From: Tsukamurella tyrosinosolvens
GTDB lineage: Bacteria; Actinomycetota; Actinomycetes; Mycobacteriales; Mycobacteriaceae
NCBI RefSeq assembly: GCF_900104775.1
Contig: NZ_FNSA01000003.1
Location: 3,782,001-3,846,000 of the forward strand
DNA length: 64,000 nt
Direction: 5' to 3'
Shown here: positions 46,802 through 54,960 of the stretch, piece after piece
Numbering within the stretch: position 1 is the stretch's first letter
Layout: each line of letters starts with the position of its first letter
Position numbers and translations under genes: made by a program
Notes under the pieces: generated by a model
What the model was told of the DNA's origin: nothing
The model's database searches: none
What the model saw: the letters and a program-made list of their open reading frames with translations, nothing else

Positions 46802-47260
46802 GTGACCGCGCGTGCGTCCGACGATCTGCTGCCCCACCTGCGGCGCGCGCGGGATCACGCCGACCGCAACTACTCCGAGCCCCTGGACCTCGCCGCACTG
46901 GCCGCGATCTCGGGGATCAGCAAGTACCACTTCCAGCGGTTGTTCGTCGCGACCTACGGGGTGTCGCCCGCCGAGCATCTGTCGCGACGGCGCATCGAGC
47001 GGGCACAGGACCTGCTTCGCGCCACGAACCTGACGGTCACCGAGATCTGCACCGCGGTCGGCTTCGCGAGCCTCGGATCGTTCAGCAGCCGGTTCCGCGA
47101 GCTGGTGGGCGAATCGCCGACCGAGTTCCGCGCGCGCTGGTCCGACGGCGCCCCACGGATCCCGAGTTGCTACGTCTTCATGGCGGGCCTGGCGGAGCGG
47201 CACGCCCCGGCCGCCGAGTCCGCAAGCGAGGAGAAGCCGCCGGCGGCCGGGTCCTCCTAG
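46802..47260 (+). CDS. Small AraC-family transcriptional regulator
   Basis: 152 aa consisting of the two AraC HTH motifs and little else: LDLAALAAISGISKYHFQRLF and VTEICTAVGFASLGSFSSRFRE. The C-terminal tail is Ala/Glu-rich. Such minimal AraC proteins are often next to the gene they control. Here a VOC protein follows after 9 bases and is the likely target. GTG 46802 is the start; it is divergent from the decapeptide-repeat gene. Confidence 0.88.
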   Translation: MTARASDDLLPHLRRARDHADRNYSEPLDLAALAAISGISKYHFQRLFVATYGVSPAEHLSRRRIERAQDLLRATNLTVTEICTAVGFASLGSFSSRFRELVGESPTEFRARWSDGAPRIPSCYVFMAGLAERHAPAAESASEEKPPAAGSS

Positions 47261-47269
47261 GCTCGTCGC

Positions 47270-47716
47270 ATGATCATCAAGAACATCTCGCTCGTATCGG
47301 TCTGGGTGCAGGACCTCGACGAATCCCTCCGCTTCTACACGGAGATCCTCGGATTCGAGCCCAAGGACGACATCACCATGGGCCCCGACTTCCGGTGGGT
47401 CACCGTCCGTCACCCCGCGCAGCCGGAGCTGCAGGTCCACTTGACCACCCCGTCGAGGCCGCTCTCGGACGACCTCATCGCCGCGATGCAGCGTGCCCAG
47501 GCCGACGGCGGCCTGCCCGGCCTGGGCCTCGCGGTCGAGGACTGCCGCGCGACGTACGAGGCGCTGTCCGCCAAGGGCGTCGAGTTCATTCAGCCGCCCG
47601 AGGAGCGCCCGTACGGCGTCGAGGCGCTGATGCGCGACAACTCGGGCAACTGGATGGTGCTCGTCGAGGCCCGCGAGTACACGCCGGAGGACTTCGAGGG
47701 AGTGACCTTCGACTGA
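47270..47716 (+). CDS. VOC-family (glyoxalase/bleomycin resistance-like) protein
   Basis: 148 aa of the vicinal oxygen chelate fold. Two beta-alpha-beta3 modules start IIKNISLVSVWVQDLDESLRFY and GLGLAVEDCRATYEALSAKG. A metal-ligand pattern is only partly kept (Glu in QVHLTT/EALMRDN region). It could be a dioxygenase, an isomerase or a binding protein. It shares an operon with a small AraC regulator. Confidence 0.85.
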   Translation: MIIKNISLVSVWVQDLDESLRFYTEILGFEPKDDITMGPDFRWVTVRHPAQPELQVHLTTPSRPLSDDLIAAMQRAQADGGLPGLGLAVEDCRATYEALSAKGVEFIQPPEERPYGVEALMRDNSGNWMVLVEAREYTPEDFEGVTFD

Positions 47717-47719
47717 CGC

Positions 47720-48604
47720 CTAGGCGGGGCGGCGGACCGCCTCGACCGTCGCGGTCCAGCCCGCGGCGCCGTGGCCCAGGCCGATCGCGCGCTGCGCCAC
47801 CGCGTCGACGGCCCGCAGCACCGAGACGTCGAGGCCGTAGTGGTCGGCGGCGTGCAGCACGTGCTCGACCCCGGCGGCGTCCATCACCAGATTCTCCTCC
47901 TCGCCCGGGTACACACCGGCGTCGACGTCCGCCGCCATGGCGGGGATGATCGAGGCCAGCAGTCCGCCGTTGCCGAGCAGGTGGGGCGCGAGGTCCGCGG
48001 CGGCGATCCCCTCCGCCCGCGCCAGCGCGAACGCGTGCACGATTCCCGCCATGCTCGTCCAGAAGTAGTCGAGCACGGCGACGTCGTACGCGGCCGCGAA
48101 GGCGTGGTCCTCGCCGAGGTACGTGGTGGCGCCGCCGAGGGCCCGCAGTGTGCTCTCGTGCCGCTCGAACGCGGACCGCGGGCCGGCGTAGAGGACCAGC
48201 GCATCGTCGGCGCCCACCATCGGCACGTTGACGACGATGGTGGCGTCGAGGTAGACGAGGCCCTCCTCCTTCGCCCACGCGGCGGCCTCCCGGGCGCGCT
48301 GCGGGACGTCGGAGCTCAGGTCCGCGAGCACCCGTCCGCGCAGGTCCGCGGCGAGCGGGCCGAGCACGGCGCGCGAGGCCGTCTGGTCGAGAAGGCAGAC
48401 CACGACCAGGTCGGAAGCCCGGACGGCCTCCGCGGCGGTGGCCGTCTCCCGCGCACCCCGCGCGACGAGGCGATCCGCCTTCCCCGGCGTCCGGTTCCAC
48501 ACGGTGACGCGGTGCCCCGCGTCGACGAAGGCCGCGGCGATCGCGTGCCCCATGGCGCCGAGGCCGAGGACCGTGACGGTGGCGGTGCTGTCGCCCCCGC
48601 TCAC
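47720..48604 (-). CDS. Imine reductase/beta-hydroxyacid dehydrogenase-like NAD(P) oxidoreductase (copy 1)
   Basis: 294 aa. NADP-binding VLGLGAMGHAIAAAFVDAGH with WNRTPGKADRL, the Arg typical for NADPH. LVYLDATIVVNVPMVG corresponds to the active-site segment of imine reductases. It reduces cyclic imines or a related substrate. It overlaps the second copy by 4 bp (GTGA), and both face an HxlR gene across a long palindrome. The two copies are clearly related but quite divergent, perhaps forming a heteromer. Confidence 0.8.
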   Translation of the reverse strand: MSGGDSTATVTVLGLGAMGHAIAAAFVDAGHRVTVWNRTPGKADRLVARGARETATAAEAVRASDLVVVCLLDQTASRAVLGPLAADLRGRVLADLSSDVPQRAREAAAWAKEEGLVYLDATIVVNVPMVGADDALVLYAGPRSAFERHESTLRALGGATTYLGEDHAFAAAYDVAVLDYFWTSMAGIVHAFALARAEGIAAADLAPHLLGNGGLLASIIPAMAADVDAGVYPGEEENLVMDAAGVEHVLHAADHYGLDVSVLRAVDAVAQRAIGLGHGAAGWTATVEAVRRPA

Positions 48605-49524
48605 GCGACGGCCTCCGCGGCCCCATCGCGGACCGGTTCGGGTCGCCTCAGGCTCTCGAAGATCCGGGCGGTGCCCTCGTCACCGAAGCCGAGGCCGACC
48701 TGTTCCGCGATGAGCGCCTGCACGGCGCGGATCGTCGACGAGTTCGCGCCGGCCTCGTCGCTGGCGCGGATGATGTCCGACAGGTCCGAGAAGTGCAGGC
48801 TCTGCTGGCCCGGCACGGTGTAGTCACCGCCGTCGACGATCTCCGCGTCGCGGGCGAAGGCCGGGACCATCGCCGCGACGAACGGGACCGCGCGGGCGGC
48901 GAAGTCGGCCGCCGGCATGCCCGCCGACGCGGCCATCGCCGCGCCGTGGAACAGGCCCGCGAACATCTGGTACATCGCCGCGAGCATGGCCAGGTCGACG
49001 AGAGACGCGGCGCCCGGGTCCGCACCGTCGTAGACGATCTCCGCCCACGTCTCGAGGACCGGACGGGTGCGCTCGTGGACCTCGGAGGCCCCGCTGACGA
49101 AGAGCTGAGCGCCCGGGCCGCCGATCATCGGCGGCGTCGCGAGGATCGCCCCGTTGAGGTAGTCGATGCCGTGCTCCGCGGCCCAGGCTCCGAGCTCACG
49201 CGCCTCGTCGGGCGTAGTGGTGGTCAGGTCGATCACAGTGCGGCCGCGGAGCTGCTCCGCGACGGGGTCGAGGGTCGCGCGGATCGAGGCGTAGCGGAGC
49301 AGGCAGGTGACGATCACCTCGCTGCGGTCGAGCGCCTCGGCGACGGTGCCGGCGCGGTGCGCGCCGCGCTCGACCAGCCCCTCGCCCCGGCCGGGGCTAC
49401 GGTTCCACGCCGTGACGGCGTGGCCGCGGTCCAGCAGGGCGGCGGCGAGCGCGGTGCCCATGGCTCCCAGTCCGAGGATCGAGACGGTCTGCGGTTCGTG
49501 TGCTCTTGCGTTCTGCGGTGTCAT
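48601..49524 (-). CDS. Imine reductase-like NAD(P) oxidoreductase (copy 2, first in operon)
   Basis: 307 aa. ILGLGAMGTALAAALLDRGH and WNRSPGRGEGL bind NADPH. DYLNGAILATPPMIGGPG is very close to the active-site motif of imine reductases. The C-terminal helical domain is the dimer-swapping type. It is the first gene of the pair, starting at ATG 49524. The 31-bp palindrome at 49556-49586 lies just upstream, so HxlR regulation of the pair is likely. Confidence 0.85.
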   Translation of the reverse strand: MTPQNARAHEPQTVSILGLGAMGTALAAALLDRGHAVTAWNRSPGRGEGLVERGAHRAGTVAEALDRSEVIVTCLLRYASIRATLDPVAEQLRGRTVIDLTTTTPDEARELGAWAAEHGIDYLNGAILATPPMIGGPGAQLFVSGASEVHERTRPVLETWAEIVYDGADPGAASLVDLAMLAAMYQMFAGLFHGAAMAASAGMPAADFAARAVPFVAAMVPAFARDAEIVDGGDYTVPGQQSLHFSDLSDIIRASDEAGANSSTIRAVQALIAEQVGLGFGDEGTARIFESLRRPEPVRDGAAEAVA

Positions 49525-49555
49525 GCCTCGATCATCGATAGCAACGGTCGGTTCC

Positions 49556-49586
49556 GTAAGTACCCACTAATTACTGGGGTACTTAC
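49556..49586. promoter_or_regulatory. Long palindrome between the imine-reductase operon and the HxlR gene
   Basis: GTAAGTACCC (49556-49565) and GGGTACTTAC (49577-49586) are perfect 10-bp arms around an AT-rich 11-base centre. It ends 6 bp before the HxlR GTG, and both promoters must overlap it. TACT-type half-sites are known for HxlR/YodB proteins. Confidence 0.75.
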
Positions 49587-49592
49587 CTTCTG

Positions 49593-50027
49593 GTGAGTGA
49601 GGTGGTCATGGCGAGATCGACGCGATCGGGCCCGTACATCTGCGGCATCGATGCCGCGCTGGACGTGGTGAGCGGGAAGTGGAAGGGCCTCATCCTGTGG
49701 GAGCTGGAGGCGCACGGCGTGCGGCGGTTCGCGGAGCTGCGCCGGGGGCTGCCGGGCGTGAGCGAGAAGATGCTCACGCAGCACCTACGGGAGATGGAGG
49801 AGGACGGGCTGGTGACCCGCGAGGTGTACGCGCAGGTGCCGCCGAAGGTCGAGTACTCGTTGACCGCGTCCGGCCTGGCGCTCAACGCGGCGCTCGCACC
49901 CCTGGGCGCCTGGGGGCGCGACCGCCTCCGGCGGGAGCGGATCGACACGGTGCCGCTCGCCCACGACCGGGAAGCGTCGGACAAAGTTGACACGTCGGAG
50001 ATCTCCGACATATCCTCGACGGCGTGA
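49593..50027 (+). CDS. HxlR-family regulator
   Basis: 144 aa winged helix. GIDAALDVVSGKWKGLILWELEAHGVRRF and EKMLTQHLREMEEDGLVTREVY are the family motifs; the Cys in YICGIDA sits at the place used for redox sensing in some members. GTG 49593 or ATG 49608 starts it. It is divergent from two imine-reductase-like genes over a 31-bp palindrome, and overlaps the ArsR gene by 4 bp. Confidence 0.9.
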   Translation: MSEVVMARSTRSGPYICGIDAALDVVSGKWKGLILWELEAHGVRRFAELRRGLPGVSEKMLTQHLREMEEDGLVTREVYAQVPPKVEYSLTASGLALNAALAPLGAWGRDRLRRERIDTVPLAHDREASDKVDTSEISDISSTA

Positions 50028-50347
50028 CCACCGGGACGGAGAGCACCGATCGCATCTTCCTCGCGCTCGCCAATCCCGTTCGCCGCGAACTGCTCCGGAT
50101 CCTCGCCGAGGGGCCGCTCGCGGCGGGCGAGCTCAGCGAGCGGTTCGCGCTGAGCCGCCCAGCAGTGGCGGAGCACCTCAAGGTGCTCCGCGACGCGGGG
50201 CTCGTCGCCGACTCCCCCGACGGCCGCCGCCGGATCTACCGGCTCACCGCCGAGCCGCTGGCGGACCTCGGCGAGTGGTTGCACCCGTTCGAGAAGTTCT
50301 GGCGCGCACGGCTCTCCGCGCTCGCCGACGTCGCAGAGGAGTTGTGA
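50024..50347 (+). CDS. ArsR-family regulator
   Basis: 107 aa winged helix: RIFLALANPVRRELLRILAEG and LSRPAVAEHLKVLRDAGLV, RRRIYRL wing. It has no metal-binding Cys, so it is the ArsR type commonly paired with an SRPBCC/AHSA1 gene, as here, where the next gene begins right after its stop. It starts GTG 50024 inside the HxlR stop codon. Confidence 0.9.
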   Translation: MTTGTESTDRIFLALANPVRRELLRILAEGPLAAGELSERFALSRPAVAEHLKVLRDAGLVADSPDGRRRIYRLTAEPLADLGEWLHPFEKFWRARLSALADVAEEL

Positions 50348-50740
50348 ATGGCTGTCATCGCGCTGGATCAGTTCGTCGCCGCCACACCGGCCGCCGTATG
50401 GCGCGCCCTGACCGAGCCGGAGCTGGTGCGCCGGTGGTGGGCGGAGGGCGACATCGGGGCCGAAGTGGGCCACGAGTTCACCCTGGACATGCCGGGTTTC
50501 GGCGCCCAGCCGTGCCGCGTCCTCGAGTCGGTCGCCCCGGAGCGCTTCGTCTACACCTTCACCACCGAGTGGACGCTGACCTGGACGCTGCGCGCCGAGG
50601 GGCGCGGCACCCGCGTCTTCTTGGAGCACAGCGGATTCGACCTGGACGACAAGCGCATGGCCGCCGCCTTCGAGCGCATGGGCCCGGGCTGGCGCGACGT
50701 GGTACTGCCGCGCCTCGCGGAGACCGCCGCCGCGCTCTGA
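50348..50740 (+). CDS. SRPBCC/AHSA1-family protein
   Basis: 130 aa with VAATPAAVWRALTEPELVRRWWAEG at the start and GTRVFLEHSGFDLDD in the second half, typical of the AHSA1/SRPBCC group. It directly follows an ArsR regulator with no gap, a common actinobacterial pair whose ligand is unknown. ATG 50348 has GGAG upstream within the ArsR end. Confidence 0.85.
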   Translation: MAVIALDQFVAATPAAVWRALTEPELVRRWWAEGDIGAEVGHEFTLDMPGFGAQPCRVLESVAPERFVYTFTTEWTLTWTLRAEGRGTRVFLEHSGFDLDDKRMAAAFERMGPGWRDVVLPRLAETAAAL

Positions 50741-50767
50741 CCCGCGCCCGTCTGCGATGATCGGCTC

Positions 50768-51454
50768 GTGACCGACCGCTCCGTCCTCGCCGACCCCGTC
50801 AACGCCGCACTCTCCGGCCCGCACGCGCGGTTCCGGCTGTCCGCGGGCCGGATCCAGCGGTACCACCCCGACGTCTCCGTGTTCTACGGGCACCCGCGCG
50901 CGCTCACCGACGAGGACTACGCCGACGTCGCCCGCCTGACCGGCGCGGACCGGACGGCGCTCCTGCGCGACCGTGCGGCGCCGCTGCCGCCGGGGTGGAC
51001 GGTGGTCGAGACGATCGGCCTGGTGCAGTACGACGGCAGCGGAGTGGAGACCGCACCCGAACCGGAGGCCGTGCGCCTCACCGCCGCCGACGTGCCCGAG
51101 ATGACGGCCCTCGTCGAGCGGACCAAGCCCGGGCCGTTCCTGCCGCGCACGATCGAGCTGGGCACGTACCTCGGCATCCGCGACGCCGACGGGGCCCTCA
51201 TCGCGATGGCCGGCGAGCGCATGCACCCGCAGGGGTGGACCGAGATCAGCGCGGTGTGCACCGCGCCCGAGGCGCGCGGGCGGGGTCTCGCCTCGCGACT
51301 GATCCGCGCCGTCGGCCACGGCATCCGCGAGCGCGGCGACGTCCCGTTCCTGCACACGTCGGACGACAACCCGGCACAGAAGCTCTACGACGCCATGGGC
51401 TTCCACCACACCAGCACGGTGCCGCTCGAAGTGGTCCGGGTCCCGTCGGACTAG
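50768..51454 (+). CDS. GNAT-family N-acetyltransferase
   Basis: 228 aa. The GNAT core is in the C-terminal half: EISAVCTAPEARGRGLASRLIRAV binds acetyl-CoA (motif A, RGRGLA), and LYDAMGFHHTS closes it. The N-terminal 100 residues are a separate domain of unknown role. It is the last gene in a plus-strand run from HxlR and converges on the CopD gene with only 3 bases between. Confidence 0.85.
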   Translation: MTDRSVLADPVNAALSGPHARFRLSAGRIQRYHPDVSVFYGHPRALTDEDYADVARLTGADRTALLRDRAAPLPPGWTVVETIGLVQYDGSGVETAPEPEAVRLTAADVPEMTALVERTKPGPFLPRTIELGTYLGIRDADGALIAMAGERMHPQGWTEISAVCTAPEARGRGLASRLIRAVGHGIRERGDVPFLHTSDDNPAQKLYDAMGFHHTSTVPLEVVRVPSD

Positions 51455-51457
51455 GAC

Positions 51458-52603
51458 CTACGCCGCGGGGGCACCCGCCGCGGCGGCGGGGCGGTCGGCG
51501 CCGAGCCGGACCGCAGCGGTGCACGCAGCGATGAGCAGCACCACGAGGAGCGCGCCGATACCGAAGGTCTCCCAATCGAAGGGCCCGGCGGCGGCACCGT
51601 CGGCCTGCTTGCGCGCGGAGCCCGACAGGAAGGGCACGACGAGCAGGACTCCGATGCCGGCGACGGCCTCGGCCGCGACGACCTTCGGGAAGTGGTGCAG
51701 GACCAGCCGGACGACGGTGTCCTCGTCGCCGGCGAGGCGCGCCCGCCGGATCGCGGGGATGAGGACGCGCACGTTGTAGACGCCCGCGGCGACCATGCCC
51801 GCGACCAGGACCAGCTTGATCAGCAGGTACCGGCCGTAGGGCGTGGTGACGAACTGCGCGAACGATCCGACGTGCACCCACGTCAGCCAGAGTCCGCTGA
51901 CGCCGACCGCGATGACCGCGCCCATCGCCCACGCGCTGAACCGCACCCACATCCGCTCGAAGGCTCCCGCGCCGTCGGCGCCGGAGCGCCGCGCCCGCAG
52001 GCCCGCCGCCGCGAGCACGAACAGCCCGCCGAGCCAGACGACGCAGGCCAGGATGTGCGCCAGCTTGAGCACGCGATTGGCCGCGGCGTCCATGCCCACC
52101 ACCGCCGTGGTGAGGCTGGGCGCCGACGCGGCGAGCATCACGACCGCGAAGCCCGCGCCCGCGACGGGCGCCGCGACCCGGCCGCGGAGCCGCCACACGA
52201 CCACCAGGAGCACGACGGCGAGCGCGAACAGGCCGAGCTGCACCGTCGCCATCGCCGCCGCGGAGATCCACGCCCCCTTCTCCCTCGGCAGGTCGAGGTA
52301 CGCGCCGAAGTTCGCCGGCGAGAGCGACTCCGCGAAGGAGACGCCCAGCTTGCTCCGCGCGATGCGCCCCGCGTACTGCGCATAGGCGGCGACCGCGGTG
52401 AACGCCGCGACGTACGGGGCCAGACCCCGCAGGGCGCGGTCGGCCGCGCCGCCCCGCGCCGCGGCCGGGAGCAGGAAGGCGACGGCGAGGAACAGGCCGC
52501 CGGCGAGCGCCAGCGCACCGAAGTACCCCACCTGGGTGAGGATGCGCCACAGCGGAGGGGCGGCCGGAGCGGCCGCCGCGAGATGCAAGGTAAGGCTCGT
52601 CAT
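51458..52603 (-). CDS. CopD-domain membrane protein
   Basis: 381 aa with about eight or nine membrane helices. The C-terminal half shows the CopD pattern KLAHILACVVWLGGLFVLA and YGRYLLIKLVLVAGMVAAGVYN with conserved His residues (HILAC, LHHFPK). CopD proteins bring copper into the cytoplasm. It has no CopC partner attached. An IdeR/DtxR-like box lies 10 bp before the start. The C-terminal tail is Ala-rich. Confidence 0.85.
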   Translation of the reverse strand: MTSLTLHLAAAAPAAPPLWRILTQVGYFGALALAGGLFLAVAFLLPAAARGGAADRALRGLAPYVAAFTAVAAYAQYAGRIARSKLGVSFAESLSPANFGAYLDLPREKGAWISAAAMATVQLGLFALAVVLLVVVWRLRGRVAAPVAGAGFAVVMLAASAPSLTTAVVGMDAAANRVLKLAHILACVVWLGGLFVLAAAGLRARRSGADGAGAFERMWVRFSAWAMGAVIAVGVSGLWLTWVHVGSFAQFVTTPYGRYLLIKLVLVAGMVAAGVYNVRVLIPAIRRARLAGDEDTVVRLVLHHFPKVVAAEAVAGIGVLLVVPFLSGSARKQADGAAAGPFDWETFGIGALLVVLLIAACTAAVRLGADRPAAAAGAPAA

Positions 52604-52612
52604 AGTCGAGTG

Positions 52613-52627
52613 AGACTAGCCTTACTT
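52613..52627 (-). promoter_or_regulatory. IdeR/DtxR-like iron box candidate before the CopD gene
   Basis: On the minus strand AAGTAAGGCTAGTCT matches 11 of 15 bases of the iron-box core AGGTTAGGCTAACCT. It overlaps an 8-bp inverted repeat GTAAGGCT/AGCCTTAC. Weak on the right half. Confidence 0.35.
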
Positions 52628-52648
52628 ACCCGGTGTGACCAATCGGAC

Positions 52649-52673
52649 AAAACCCCTCTTTACCTGGGGTTTT
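52649..52673. terminator. Terminator-like hairpin in a divergent intergenic region
   Basis: AAAACCCC (52649-52656) and GGGGTTTT (52666-52673) with T/A runs on both sides read as an intrinsic terminator on either strand. No gene ends here; both neighbours point away. It may insulate the promoters or mark a lost gene. Confidence 0.5.
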
Positions 52674-52698
52674 ATTAGTTTCGACAAGGTGTCCGGTT

Positions 52699-52710
52699 CT
52701 CACGCGTGAG
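52699..52710. promoter_or_regulatory. Palindrome CTCACGCGTGAG upstream of the MFS gene
   Basis: A perfect 12-bp palindrome 150 bp before the MFS start. Operator candidate; regulator unknown. Confidence 0.35.
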
Positions 52711-52859
52711 CATTCCGGGCCGAGAATTGATAGGATGATTCGGCCGCGAACGACGTCGCGGCGACAGCTCCGTGTATCTACCTGGCACGGCCCTCCGGGC
52801 ACCCAAGGCGGCACGTCGACACGATGCGGCCACGCGCGCCGCGGAAAGGCCCCACGACG

Positions 52860-54155
52860 GTGACCGCCACCATGTCCCACGAGACGCCCTCCACGGAGAT
52901 CCACTCCCCCGCACCGACGCTGATGTCGGTCGCGGGCCGCAGCTACTTCCCCGTGGCCTTCGTCGCACGTCTCCCGTTCGCCATGATGGTGGTCGGCGTG
53001 CTGACGCTGGTGGTCGCGGGCCGGGACTCGCTCGCCTTCGGCGGGCTGAGCTCGGCGATGGTCGGCATCGGCTCCGCCGCCGTCGGTCCGCTCGTCGGGG
53101 CGGCGGCCGACCGGTTCGGCCAGCGCCGGACGGTGCTCGCCGCGGGGATCGCGAACAGCCTTGCGCTGCTGCTCATGACGTGGGTCGTCTTCAGCCCCCT
53201 GCCCGGCTGGGCGGTGCTCGCATCGGCGGCACTGGTCGGGGCGAGCGCCCCACAGGTCGGGCCGATGTCGCGCAGCCGCCTGGTCACGATGATCACCACG
53301 AAGCTCCCGGAGGGGCGCCGGGTGCGGACGCTGCTGTCCGTGATGGCGTACGAGTCCGCCGCGGACGAGGTGATCTTCGTCTTCGGCCCCGTCATCGTCG
53401 GCCTGCTCGCGACCACGATGTCGCCCGCAGCCCCGATGATCGGAGCCGCGGTGCTGACCGTGCTCTTCGTCTCGGCGTTCGCCCTGCACCCCAGCGGGCG
53501 GGCCGCAGAGCAGCACGCCGACGGCGCGGTCATCCAGGCTCCGGCGCGCGAGCTCGCGAATCCCCTGCTGTTCACCGTGATCGCCGGCGTCTTCGGCATG
53601 GGCCTGTTCTTCGGGTCCACCCTCACCGGCCTCACCGCCTTCATGCGCGACGCGGGCAACGCCGAGTCCGCGGGCCTGTTCTACGGCGTCATGGGCGTCG
53701 GCTCCGCCGCGCTCGCCCTCGGCTCGGCGCTGCTCCCCGAGCGGTTCAGCATCGCCGCACGCTGGGTGAGCTTCGCGACGGTGCTGGTCTTCGGTGCCGT
53801 CCTCATCGCCGCCGCGCCGTCGCTGCCGCTGCTCGTGGCCGGCCTCGCCATCGCGGGCATCGGCGTCGGCCCGACGCTGGTGACCGAGTTCAGCCTGGGC
53901 GCCGAGCGCAGCCCGGTGGGCCGCTCCGCCACCGTCATGACGATCCTCGGCAGCAGCCTGATCCTGGGCCAGTCGCTGGCGTCGGCAGTGAACGGGGCGC
54001 TCGCGGAGAACGTCGGCACCGCGGCGGCGCAGTGCGCGCCGCTGGTCGCAGCCCTCGTCGTGCTGGGTGCGGGGATCGCGAACGCGGTGCTCTCCCGTCG
54101 TCAGTCGGCCGCGGCCGGTACCGCCGGCGACCAGCCCGGCCCCTTCACCACGTAA
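52860..54155 (+). CDS. MFS transporter
   Basis: 431 aa, about twelve hydrophobic helices. The loop between helices 2 and 3 has AAADRFGQRRTVL, the MFS motif A. Its closest recognisable group is the actinobacterial exporter type with unknown substrate. GTG 52860 has GGAAAGG upstream; ATG 52872 is an alternative. Its last 55 bases overlap the end of the convergent sterol-desaturase-like gene. Confidence 0.85.
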   Translation: MTATMSHETPSTEIHSPAPTLMSVAGRSYFPVAFVARLPFAMMVVGVLTLVVAGRDSLAFGGLSSAMVGIGSAAVGPLVGAAADRFGQRRTVLAAGIANSLALLLMTWVVFSPLPGWAVLASAALVGASAPQVGPMSRSRLVTMITTKLPEGRRVRTLLSVMAYESAADEVIFVFGPVIVGLLATTMSPAAPMIGAAVLTVLFVSAFALHPSGRAAEQHADGAVIQAPARELANPLLFTVIAGVFGMGLFFGSTLTGLTAFMRDAGNAESAGLFYGVMGVGSAALALGSALLPERFSIAARWVSFATVLVFGAVLIAAAPSLPLLVAGLAIAGIGVGPTLVTEFSLGAERSPVGRSATVMTILGSSLILGQSLASAVNGALAENVGTAAAQCAPLVAALVVLGAGIANAVLSRRQSAAAGTAGDQPGPFTT

Positions 54156-54943
54156 CCCCACCGGTCGCGCCACGAGCGCGCGCCGCGCACGTCCCGCGCG
54201 ATCGCCGCGTACTCGTGCGTCGCAACCTTGAGCGGGTTGTGCGTGTCGATGTTCTTCGTCAGCCCGAACCGCACCCGCTCCCCCTCCGGCTCGAACGTGC
54301 CGAACAGGCGGTCCCAGAGGATGAGGATGCCGCCGTAGTTGCGGTCGAGGTACGCCGCGTTCGAGCCGTGGTGCACGCGGTGGTGCGACGGGGTGTTCAT
54401 CACGAATTCGACCGGCCGCCACAGCTTCCCGACGCGCTCGGTGTGGATGAAGAACTGGTAGAGCAGGCTCACCGACTGCTGCAGGAGGATCATCCACGGC
54501 GGGATGCCGATGAGCGCCAGCGGGATCCAGTAGGGCAGCGCGGTGAAGGGCGTCCACGTCTGGCGCAGCGCCGTCGAGAGGTTGTAGAACCGGCTCGAGT
54601 GGTGCACCACGTGGCTCGCCCACAACACGCGGACGGTGTGGTGGGTGCGGTGGTACCAGTAGTAGGCGAGGTCGTCGGCGACGAACAGCAGCACCCAGGT
54701 GAGCGGGTTCGTGGCCGGGAGGTGCACCGGCGCGAGCAGGTACGCGCCGGCCAGCGCGGCCAGCACCACCAGCTTCCAGCCCAGGTTGATGACGACGTTG
54801 CCGATGCCCATCGTGAGGCTCGTGCGCGCATCGCGCAGGTCGTAGCCGAGCTCGTCGTCGTCCGGCCGGAACCGGAACGAGAGGTACTCGAGCGCGAGGC
54901 ACAGGACGAACACCGGGATGGCGGCGCGGATGAGGTCGAACAC
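54101..54943 (-). CDS. Sterol desaturase/fatty acid hydroxylase-family membrane enzyme
   Basis: 280 aa. Histidine boxes for a di-iron site are clear: YWYHRTHH, HVVHHSS and HHRVHHG. Four or more helices anchor it. The family hydroxylates or desaturates sterols, fatty acids or carotenoids; in actinobacteria the substrate is usually unknown. GTG 54943 starts it, 17 bases after the GntR stop, so both may be in one transcript. It overlaps the convergent MFS gene by 55 bp. Confidence 0.88.
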   Translation of the reverse strand: MFDLIRAAIPVFVLCLALEYLSFRFRPDDDELGYDLRDARTSLTMGIGNVVINLGWKLVVLAALAGAYLLAPVHLPATNPLTWVLLFVADDLAYYWYHRTHHTVRVLWASHVVHHSSRFYNLSTALRQTWTPFTALPYWIPLALIGIPPWMILLQQSVSLLYQFFIHTERVGKLWRPVEFVMNTPSHHRVHHGSNAAYLDRNYGGILILWDRLFGTFEPEGERVRFGLTKNIDTHNPLKVATHEYAAIARDVRGARSWRDRWGYVVKGPGWSPAVPAAAD

Positions 54944-54960
54944 GGTGGCATCGGTGCTTT

